From assembly GCA_945935925.1 (NCBI GenBank), contig CAMERU010000002.1:1-41664 (forward strand): a stretch of DNA of 41,664 nt, in the 5' to 3' direction. How positions within the stretch are numbered: the first letter of the stretch is position 1; every line of letters starts with the position of its first letter. The stretch comes from an uncultured Clostridia bacterium (GTDB lineage: Bacteria > Bacillota > Clostridia > Oscillospirales > Ruminococcaceae). The notes below the pieces were generated by a model that worked only from the letters and a program-made list of their open reading frames with translations, searched no databases and had not been told where the DNA came from. The position numbers and the translations under genes are program-made. This document shows, piece after piece, positions 18,588 through 26,360 of the stretch.

Positions 18588-20648
18588 ATGCCAAGGATAA
18601 ATCTGCTTGAAAAGAGCGTGTATGAGCTTATCGCGGCGGGCGAGGTGATAGAGCGCCCGTCCTCGGTGATAAAGGAGCTTGCGGAAAATTCAATAGACGC
18701 GGGCGCGCGGACGATAACCGTCGAGATAAAGCGCGGCGGTATTTCCTATATGCGCGTGAGCGACGACGGCTGCGGCATGGCGTATGAGGACATTCCGACG
18801 GCATTCCTGCGCCACGCGACAAGCAAGGTGCAGTACGCCGACGATCTCGAAAACATAAACACGCTCGGGTTCAGGGGCGAGGCACTGGCATCGGTCTGCG
18901 CTGTCGGCAGGGTGGAGTGCGTCAGCAAGCGCCACGAGGATAAGCTCGGGACTTCCTACCGAATAGAGGGCGGCGAGCCTGTCGAGTATGAAAGGACAGG
19001 CTGCTCGGACGGGACGACGATAATAATCCGCGACCTGTTTTACAACACGCCCGCGCGTCTGAAATTCCTCAAAAAGGACGTTACCGAGGGGAACTACTGC
19101 GCGGCGGTCATCGAAAAGCTCGCGCTGTCGCACCCGCAGATATCCTTCCGCTTTATCCGCGACGGACGGCAGACAATGATGACGGGCGGCGACGGCGAGT
19201 ATTACAGCGCGGTCTATTCCGTTTTCGGCAAGCAGTTCGCGGCGGGGCTTATACCCGTCGACGGGATATACCGCGATATCGGCGTTACGGGCTTTGTGTC
19301 AAGCCCGTTGTTCACCCGCGCGAACCGTTCCATGCAGAATTTTTTTGTCAACGGCAGGAGCGTTAAAAGCCCGCTTTGCTGCGCGGCACTGGAGGAGGCG
19401 TTCAGGAACGCGATAATGGTAGGGAAATTCCCCGCCTGCGTTCTGTGCATAAACCTTGACCCGTCCATGCTTGACGCAAATATTTCACCGACAAAGACGG
19501 AGGTCAGGTTTTCAAACGAAAAGGCGGTGTTCGACGCGATTTATTTCGCGGTGAAGAACGGGCTGCTGGGCTACGACGAGAGCCGCGAGATACAGCTTCC
19601 GAACGCGGGCGCTCCCGATGAAAAAAAGGAGCAGACCACCACCATGGCGATACCCTCGGGCGGCGGAAACGTGACCTATGGGACAAAGGCAGCCGAGCCG
19701 CCGAAATTCACGCTGCGGCAGGAAACGCCGTTCCGAATGGACGTCCGTCAGCCTGCCGCAGAGCAGACGGTCATGCCGGAGGTGCTGCCGCCGCTGCTAT
19801 GTCCCGAGCCTGTTAAGGAAACACCTCTTGAGGAACTGCCGGGATTCGCGTTTTTGTCGCAGAAGTCGTTTGAAAAGCGGGCTGCACAGCCTGTCCCCGA
19901 AAAAACGGAAGCGCCTGCCGCCGAGGCGGCGGAGCCTGCTCCCGAAATAAAAGCGGAGGGCGAGGCGGAAAAAGTATTCACGGTAAAAGCGGAATTGTCC
20001 GCAGAGAGGAGCGTTCCCGCCGAAAAAACGGAAGCGGCGCCCGAAGCGGAGAATGTCCCCGACGAAGCGGTGCTGCCGCGCGAAAATATTCGCGTCATCG
20101 GCGAGCTTTTCAAGACCTACATCGTCTGCGAGAGCGGCGAGGGAATGATACTCATTGACAAGCACGCGGCGCACGAGAGGATTAATTTTGAAAATCTGCG
20201 GCGCGGCGTTAACAGCCACGGTCAGCTGCTTCTCGAGCCCGCCGCGGTCTACCTTTCTCCCGCGGAATACGACGCGGTGAGCGCGTTCAGGGAGAAGCTC
20301 TCCGACGTGGGGCTGCTGCTTGAATTTTCGGACAGCGGCAGGGTGACCGTCACGGGAATGCCGCAGTATATGGACACGGTGGATCCTGCGGAGCTGCTCG
20401 GCAGCATAGCGCAGATGCTTGCGCAGGGCAACGACAACGCCGCGGGCGAGCTGTTCGACGACGTGCTGCACATGATGGCGTGCAAGGCGAGCATTCGCGC
20501 GAACGAAAATCAGGATATTTCGGAGCTTGCGTACCTTGCGGACAGGGTGATAAACGACCGCGCGATACGCTACTGCCCGCACGGCAGACCCGTTATGACG
20601 CAGATTTCAAGGCGGCAGATTGAGAAGTATTTCAGCAGGATAGTGTGA
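18588..20648 (+). CDS. mutL: DNA mismatch repair protein MutL
   Basis: IAAGEVIERPSSVIKELAENSIDAGA, FRGEALASV, DKHAAHERINFE endonuclease-type motif, C-terminal CPHGRPV. Confidence 0.97.
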   Translation: MPRINLLEKSVYELIAAGEVIERPSSVIKELAENSIDAGARTITVEIKRGGISYMRVSDDGCGMAYEDIPTAFLRHATSKVQYADDLENINTLGFRGEALASVCAVGRVECVSKRHEDKLGTSYRIEGGEPVEYERTGCSDGTTIIIRDLFYNTPARLKFLKKDVTEGNYCAAVIEKLALSHPQISFRFIRDGRQTMMTGGDGEYYSAVYSVFGKQFAAGLIPVDGIYRDIGVTGFVSSPLFTRANRSMQNFFVNGRSVKSPLCCAALEEAFRNAIMVGKFPACVLCINLDPSMLDANISPTKTEVRFSNEKAVFDAIYFAVKNGLLGYDESREIQLPNAGAPDEKKEQTTTMAIPSGGGNVTYGTKAAEPPKFTLRQETPFRMDVRQPAAEQTVMPEVLPPLLCPEPVKETPLEELPGFAFLSQKSFEKRAAQPVPEKTEAPAAEAAEPAPEIKAEGEAEKVFTVKAELSAERSVPAEKTEAAPEAENVPDEAVLPRENIRVIGELFKTYIVCESGEGMILIDKHAAHERINFENLRRGVNSHGQLLLEPAAVYLSPAEYDAVSAFREKLSDVGLLLEFSDSGRVTVTGMPQYMDTVDPAELLGSIAQMLAQGNDNAAGELFDDVLHMMACKASIRANENQDISELAYLADRVINDRAIRYCPHGRPVMTQISRRQIEKYFSRIV

Positions 20649-20670
20649 TAACTCGGGAACGGAGGCGGGA

Positions 20671-21612
20671 ATGGAAAATATGATCGTTGTGTGCGGTCCG
20701 ACCGCTTCGGGAAAGACCGCGCTTGCAGTCGAGCTTGCGAAAATATACGGAGGCGAGGTCATTTCGGCGGATTCAATGCAGATCTACACCGATATGGACA
20801 TTGCCTCCGCAAAGGCGACTCCCGAGGAGCAGCAGGGGATACCGCATCATCTGCTCGGGTTCCTCGATCCGTCGGAGAGCTTTTCCGTCGCGGATTATGT
20901 GAAGCTTTGCGATAAGGCGGCGCGGGATATCCTTTCAAGGGGTAAAATGCCGATATTATGCGGCGGAACGGGGCTTTACATCTCGTCGTTCGTCGACAAT
21001 CTCACCTTTGACGACAGCAGAACGGACTATGCGTTCCGCGAGGAAATGAGGAAATTCGCCGCCGAAAACGGCAATGCCGCGCTGCTGGAAAAGCTGCGCG
21101 AAATTGACCCCGAAACCGCTGCGGAGCTGCACGAAAATAACGTCGGCAGAGTTATCCGCGCGCTCGAGGTGTACAAAACTACCGGGCACACCATTTCCGA
21201 GGCAAAGCGTATGTCAAGGCAGTCGCCGTCGCCCTATAACTTTATAATGCTGACGATAGACTACGCGGACAGGGGCGTGCTCTATGAGCGCATAAACAGG
21301 CGCGTCGACCTGATGATCGGGGCGGGACTTGCAGACGAGGCGCGTCGCTGCTTCGAACAGCCCGACCGTCCCACCGCCGCGCAGGCGATAGGCTGTAAAG
21401 AGCTGTACCCGTATTTTCGCGGGGAGAAAACGCTTGAGGAGTGCATTGAAGAACTGAAGCTGCGTACAAGGCAGTATGCAAAGCGGCAGATGACATGGTT
21501 CCGCCGCGACAGCCGCATAAGGCATATTATCGCGGAGAACGGCGACGGGCTGACGGAGCTTGTCGCAAAGGCGCGCGAAATTATCGACGCGGTGTTAAAC
21601 AGCACTGTTTGA
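20671..21612 (+). CDS. miaA: tRNA dimethylallyltransferase
   Basis: P-loop GPTASGKTALAVELA, ISADSMQIYTDMDIASAK, GGTGLYI, RQYAKRQMTWFRRD. Confidence 0.96.
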   Translation: MENMIVVCGPTASGKTALAVELAKIYGGEVISADSMQIYTDMDIASAKATPEEQQGIPHHLLGFLDPSESFSVADYVKLCDKAARDILSRGKMPILCGGTGLYISSFVDNLTFDDSRTDYAFREEMRKFAAENGNAALLEKLREIDPETAAELHENNVGRVIRALEVYKTTGHTISEAKRMSRQSPSPYNFIMLTIDYADRGVLYERINRRVDLMIGAGLADEARRCFEQPDRPTAAQAIGCKELYPYFRGEKTLEECIEELKLRTRQYAKRQMTWFRRDSRIRHIIAENGDGLTELVAKAREIIDAVLNSTV

Positions 21613-21634
21613 TTACAATTAATGGTAAATATGT

Positions 21635-21662
21635 AAAAAAGCTGCCTATCGGCGGCTTTTTT
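21635..21662 (+). terminator. Rho-independent terminator after miaA
   Basis: AAAAAAGCTGCC-TATC-GGCGGCTTTTTT: stem with one G-U pair plus T-run. Confidence 0.85.
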
Positions 21663-21727
21663 AATGTATTTTTTTGAAAATTTTTTTGAAAAATACTAAA
21701 AAAGTTATAGCTTTTTTCTGAAAGATA

Positions 21728-21736
21728 TGTTATACT
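21728..21736 (+). promoter_or_regulatory. Extended -10 promoter for hfq
   Basis: TGT-TATACT in an AT-rich upstream region; no good -35 at 17 bp. Confidence 0.5.
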
Positions 21737-21838
21737 AGTGTATATAGTTGGGGTAGTATGCATTTTTTGCGTTCACCATACAAAAGGTCAGCGCCGACTG
21801 CGCCCGACCGTACAGAGAGAAAAAGGTGGTCAGTTATT

Positions 21839-22084
21839 ATGGCAAAGGATATCAACTTACAGGACGTGTTCCTCAATCAGGCTAGAAAGGACAGGATCCC
21901 TGTCACGATCTATATCACAAACGGCTTTCAGTTCAAGGGCATCGTTAAGGGCTTCGACAACTATACGGTAATTCTCGACACCGACGGAAAGCAGAACCTT
22001 ATTTATAAGCACGCTATTTCCACCATCACACCGTTCAAGCCCGTTTCTATCCTTGACGCATACGATAAGTCCGAGGAGGAGTAA
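21839..22084 (+). CDS. hfq: RNA chaperone Hfq
   Basis: [58 protein letters not shown]: Sm1/Sm2 motifs. Start at 21839, not the ORF start at 21758. Confidence 0.96.
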   Translation: MAKDINLQDVFLNQARKDRIPVTIYITNGFQFKGIVKGFDNYTVILDTDGKQNLIYKHAISTITPFKPVSILDAYDKSEEE

Positions 22085-23295
22085 TGCATTCCCGCTGGAC
22101 GACGCTCATCATAGCGCTGATCTCCCTTTTTATTATAGTCATCGCGGTGGGGCAGGTTTTTTCCGCCGGCGGCGAGGAGCTTACCACCGAAACCGCGCTT
22201 GTCTATAACATGGAGGAAGAGGTGCCCTTTGAGGGAGTGTATATGCGCGACGAAACGCTGATATACAGCTCCGGAAACGGGGTCATCAGCTATGAGCACG
22301 CCGACGGCTCCAAGGTCGGAAAAAGCTCGGTTATCGCGCGCCGCTATAAAAGCGAAAGCGAGATAGGCTACCGCCGCGAGATAGAGGAGCTCTCGGAGCA
22401 TATCAGGGTGCTCGAGAACGCCGAAAAGCTTATCGGCACCGATAATTCACAGCTCGAGGTAATAACCAGTCAGATAAACGAGCAGCATTCAAAGCTTGTC
22501 AGCGCTGTCCTTTCGGGGGACTATTCCGGCGCGAAGGAGCTTCAGAGCGGTATGCTCGAGGCGCTTTGCAAAAGGGAGATAACTCTCAAAGAAAGCGACG
22601 GTTATTCCGAAAAGATAAGCGAGCTTGAGAACAGGATAGCTCAGCTTGAGGCAAGGCTGTCGGGCGACGTTACGAGCATTCTTGCGGACGGCACGGGCTA
22701 TTTCGTCAGCAATGTCGACGGCTACGAGGGCGAGGTATCGCTTTCCGATACCGAAAGCATGACCGCAGCACGGATAGAAAGCATTATCAATGACCCCGAT
22801 AAATCCAGCGGAAACGCCATAGGGAAGCTCATTTCGGGCTACACATGGCGCGTCGCCGCTGTCATAAACAAGGAAAACCTCTTCGGCATAAACGAGGGCA
22901 GCAGCGTTACGCTGCGAGTTGGCTCGGAGGGTATGCTGATAGACGCGCAGGTCGTTTCAGTCACCGATACGGGCGACGGACGTGCCGTGTATATATTTGA
23001 ATGCGACAGGCTCACCTCCGAGGTCGTCGAAGGGCGGACAGCGCGTTTCAAGCTCGTTATAAACAGCTATGGCGGTCTGAGAGTAAGCCGCGACGCGATA
23101 CGCTATGACGAGAACGGCGAGCGCGGCGTTTTCATCGTCCGCGGGACAAGCCTTGCATTCAAGAAGATAGACGTCATTTATTGGGGCGAGGGCTACGTCA
23201 TCTGCTCGCAGGACGGCGGCGACGATCACCTTAAGCTTTATGACAGGATAGTTACCGAGGGCAAGGATCTGTATGATGGAAAAGTTGTTGAGTAA
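22084..23295 (+). CDS. HlyD-family-like membrane-anchored protein
   Basis: Single N-terminal TM helix, lipoyl/barrel-like segments (GVYMRDETLIYSSGNGVISYEHADGSKVGKSSVIA), central coiled coil, C-terminal beta-barrel-like region. Confidence 0.7.
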   Translation: MHSRWTTLIIALISLFIIVIAVGQVFSAGGEELTTETALVYNMEEEVPFEGVYMRDETLIYSSGNGVISYEHADGSKVGKSSVIARRYKSESEIGYRREIEELSEHIRVLENAEKLIGTDNSQLEVITSQINEQHSKLVSAVLSGDYSGAKELQSGMLEALCKREITLKESDGYSEKISELENRIAQLEARLSGDVTSILADGTGYFVSNVDGYEGEVSLSDTESMTAARIESIINDPDKSSGNAIGKLISGYTWRVAAVINKENLFGINEGSSVTLRVGSEGMLIDAQVVSVTDTGDGRAVYIFECDRLTSEVVEGRTARFKLVINSYGGLRVSRDAIRYDENGERGVFIVRGTSLAFKKIDVIYWGEGYVICSQDGGDDHLKLYDRIVTEGKDLYDGKVVE

Positions 23296-23983
23296 TTCCG
23301 AAACAAGCTTTGAGGACATACGCGAAAATTATGCCCGAATAAGCGATAACATATCAGAAGCCATGCGCGCCGCGGGAAGGACCGATAAGGTGCGGGTTAT
23401 GGCGGTTACAAAGACGGTTTCGCCCGAAAGAATAAATTTCGCGGTGGGACTTGGTATAGACCTTCTCGGCGAGAACCGCGTGCAGGAGTTCATGGAAAAG
23501 CGCGAGAGCTATGCTCCGGCGGAGATCCACTTCATCGGCGGGCTTCAGACCAACAAGGTCAAGTACATTATAGACAAGGTTTCGATGATCCATTCCGTCG
23601 ACAGCCTGCATCTTGCGGAGGAAATAAGCCGCAGGGCGCAGCAGCACGGTCTGGTCATGGATATACTCGCCGAAATAAACATCGGCGGGGAGGATACCAA
23701 GGGCGGTATCTCTCCGAATGAAGCGGAGGAATTCTGCAAAAGAGTTTCCGTGCTTGAGGGAGTCAGACTTCGCGGTCTGATGACCATTCCGCCGCCAGAA
23801 TGCGGCGAAAAGTGCTTTTCGGATATGCAGGAGCTTTTCGGCAGACTGCGCTCCGGAACAGCGGGACAGCCGTTCGATACGCTTTCCATGGGGATGTCGG
23901 GCGATTATGAAACGGCTGTGAAATATGGGGCAACAATTGTCCGCATAGGCTCAGGTCTGTTCGGATACAGAAAATATTTATAA
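23273..23983 (+). CDS. YggS/PROSC-family PLP homeostasis protein
   Basis: VRVMAVTKTVSPERIN, LLGENRVQEFMEK, IHFIGGLQTNKVKYI, LSMGMSGDYETAVKYGATIVRIGSGLFG. Confidence 0.93.
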   Translation: MMEKLLSNSETSFEDIRENYARISDNISEAMRAAGRTDKVRVMAVTKTVSPERINFAVGLGIDLLGENRVQEFMEKRESYAPAEIHFIGGLQTNKVKYIIDKVSMIHSVDSLHLAEEISRRAQQHGLVMDILAEINIGGEDTKGGISPNEAEEFCKRVSVLEGVRLRGLMTIPPPECGEKCFSDMQELFGRLRSGTAGQPFDTLSMGMSGDYETAVKYGATIVRIGSGLFGYRKYL

Positions 23984-24004
23984 ATAATTGGGAGGAAGTT
24001 TAAC

Positions 24005-24481
24005 ATGGCAGGCAATTTCTTTAAGAACATTTTCGGGACAGCAGAACCGGACGAGGGCTTCGTTGATTATGATGAGGCAGGATATGACGCGTCCTCTTCG
24101 GCGGTCACAGAGGAGGAGGCAGACTATGCGTCCGATTACGCAGAGCAGACACAGAGTCGTTTCGGCATGAAGAAGAACAACAGCTCCTCTTCGTCAAGGG
24201 TAATCAATATGCACAGCAGCAGCGGCGGAAAGCTTGCGGTACTGTTCCCGACAAGCTACGAAGAGGTTATGAAGGACGCCGTTGACTACCTCAAGGACAA
24301 CGCTATCGTTTTCCTCAACCTCGACAATGTTGAGGCTGACGCGAAAATGAGGATAGTTGATTTTATGGCGGGCGTCTGCACCGCGCTCGACGGCAAGATG
24401 AAGAAAACCGGCACCTGCTCCTATGCGGTTGCGCCCAAGAACGTTGAATGGATCAACGACATCGACGATTTCACTGTCTGA
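24005..24481 (+). CDS. sepF: Cell division protein SepF
   Basis: Between yggS and ylmH; C-terminal SepF domain (FPTSYEEVMKDAVDYLKDNAIVFLNLDNVEADAKMRIVDFMAGVCTALDG). Confidence 0.93.
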   Translation: MAGNFFKNIFGTAEPDEGFVDYDEAGYDASSSAVTEEEADYASDYAEQTQSRFGMKKNNSSSSSRVINMHSSSGGKLAVLFPTSYEEVMKDAVDYLKDNAIVFLNLDNVEADAKMRIVDFMAGVCTALDGKMKKTGTCSYAVAPKNVEWINDIDDFTV

Positions 24482-24484
24482 GTC

Positions 24485-25237
24485 TTGAATTTCGAGCTTA
24501 ATGAAGAGGAACGCTACCTTGCCGCGCATATCGCCGACCTTCAGCGACTGAGCGTGAAGTCGGGCGTGCCGCGCTTTTCCGCTTTTCTTAATGAAAGAGA
24601 GGCGGCTGTCGCGGAGCGCGCGGTCAAGGGACATCCCTTTTTTTACGGAGGATACGAGGGCGCGTCGCGCAGGGTCTGCGGTTTTTTTGAGGATACCTAT
24701 GCCGAGGAGCTTCCGAAAGAGGAGCTTTTCCCGGTCTGCGCCGTCACGTTCACGTTCCGTAAGTGTGATAAGCCCACTCACCGCGATTTTCTCGGGGCTA
24801 TCATTGGTCTGGGAATAAAGCGCGAGCTGGTGGGCGATATCCTTGTCGCCGAGGAGCACGCGATCGTGTTCTGCCACGAAAACGCCGAGGAACTGATTTT
24901 CCGCCTTGATAAGGTGGGAAGGGTTGGTCTGAATGCGGAAAAGGGCATAACAAAGCCGATCCCCGCTGTCGCGACAAAGAAAACGGAAACCACCGTTTCA
25001 TCGCTGCGGCTTGACTGTATTGTCAGCGCCGCGGCAAATGTTTCAAGAGAAAAGTCCGCATCGCTCATCAGATCGGGGCTTGTAAATGCGGATTTTTCGC
25101 CGTGTCTGAATATCAGCGCGGAAGTCGGGGAAAACACCGTTATTTCTATCCGCGGAAGCGGGCGCTACCGCCTGAGCAGTATCGGGGGCAGGTCCGCCAA
25201 GGGCAGGATAAGAATAACGATAGAAAAATATATCTGA
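24485..25237 (+). CDS. ylmH: YlmH-family RNA-binding (S4-like) protein
   Basis: RDFLGAIIGLGIKRELVGDILV, C-terminal S4-like domain (LRLDCIVSAAANVSREKSASLIRSGLV). TTG start directly after sepF. Confidence 0.92.
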   Translation: MNFELNEEERYLAAHIADLQRLSVKSGVPRFSAFLNEREAAVAERAVKGHPFFYGGYEGASRRVCGFFEDTYAEELPKEELFPVCAVTFTFRKCDKPTHRDFLGAIIGLGIKRELVGDILVAEEHAIVFCHENAEELIFRLDKVGRVGLNAEKGITKPIPAVATKKTETTVSSLRLDCIVSAAANVSREKSASLIRSGLVNADFSPCLNISAEVGENTVISIRGSGRYRLSSIGGRSAKGRIRITIEKYI

Positions 25238-25423
25238 GTGTGCCGCCGCGCGGCATTACTTCGGAATAAGAGTAACCTCGGTCTGAAAAGCAGCATATTT
25301 ATGCAAAATCTTTTTCAGGGTTCACCGTAAGCTGTGATGCCTGCCGGTCGATATATGGCAGGAGCGGCTGTTCTTGTGCGGGACTGTTTTCGGGCTGCGA
25401 AATATGGAGGGAAGTTACATCAA

Positions 25424-26302
25424 ATGAATGCTAAAGACATCATTACAAGACGATTTGAAAAAGCCAAGTTCAACGGCTATAAAACAGAGGACGTTGATGA
25501 TTTCCTCAAGGAAATATCCTCGGAATATGCGCAGCTCCAGAAGGAGAAGAGCGAGCTTGAGCGCAAGCTCGAGGTGCTTGCGGATAAGATACGCGAGTAC
25601 CGCGACGACGAGGACGCGCTGAAGGACGCGCTGCTGCTTGCGCAGAAGCAGGGCAACGCTATCGTTGCCGAGTCCAAGACGGCGGCGGAAAAGCTCCGCA
25701 AGGAAACAGAGGAAGCGATAACAAAGCAGCTTGCCGAGGCTAAGGCGAAGTCCGAAAAGATGATAGCCGACGCCGATGATTATTCCAAGCGAATGACAAA
25801 GGATTCCAACGAGCGCGCAGACAAGCTTGTCAAGGAGGCAAGAGCCAAGGCTGACGAGATAAAGGCGGAAATGAACCGCCAGCAGGAGATACAGGAGAAT
25901 ATACTCCAGCAGACCCGCAAGGAGGTCACCGAGTACAGAAACAGGCTGCTCGCTTCCTACAAGGCGCATATCGAGTTCATCGACAAGCTCCCCGAGAAGT
26001 GCGAGAATGATTTCGTGAAAAAGACCGCCGAGGAGGTAGAAAAGCGCAACGCCGAAAAGGCAAGACTTGCAGCCGCTGCCACAAAGCAGCAGGCGGCAAA
26101 GCCCGCTCCCGCGCCTGTTCCCGAGGAAAAGCCCGAGGAGCCTTCCGAAGCGGAAAATGCGGAGCCCAAGCCCGCTGCACCCGAAAAGGAGCCCGAGAAG
26201 GAGCCCGTTTCCGCTAAGACAACGGACAATCTTCCGTTCTTTAATTCCGGCGCGGAGCCCAAAATTCGCCACAGCGACCTTCAGTTCGGAAAAAATAAGT
26301 AA
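25424..26302 (+). CDS. divIVA: DivIVA-domain protein
   Basis: N-terminal MNAKDIITRRFEKAKFNGYKTEDVDDFLKEIS; long coiled coil; Pro/Glu/Ala-rich tail. GGAGGG RBS upstream of the ATG at 25424. Confidence 0.92.
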   Translation: MNAKDIITRRFEKAKFNGYKTEDVDDFLKEISSEYAQLQKEKSELERKLEVLADKIREYRDDEDALKDALLLAQKQGNAIVAESKTAAEKLRKETEEAITKQLAEAKAKSEKMIADADDYSKRMTKDSNERADKLVKEARAKADEIKAEMNRQQEIQENILQQTRKEVTEYRNRLLASYKAHIEFIDKLPEKCENDFVKKTAEEVEKRNAEKARLAAAATKQQAAKPAPAPVPEEKPEEPSEAENAEPKPAAPEKEPEKEPVSAKTTDNLPFFNSGAEPKIRHSDLQFGKNK

Positions 26303-26360
26303 GCGCAATGCGGCTTGCTTAATAATATATGTAAAACAAAATCTTTAAGGAGATAGCAAT

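Noticed and set aside
18588-20648. Ala/Glu/Pro-rich segment of MutL as a novel domain
   Set aside because: Position and composition match the known flexible linker between the MutL ATPase and dimerisation domains.
25334-25423. 30-aa N-terminal extension of the DivIVA ORF
   Set aside because: DivIVA homology and a GGAGGG RBS place the start at 25424; the extension is more likely leader sequence.
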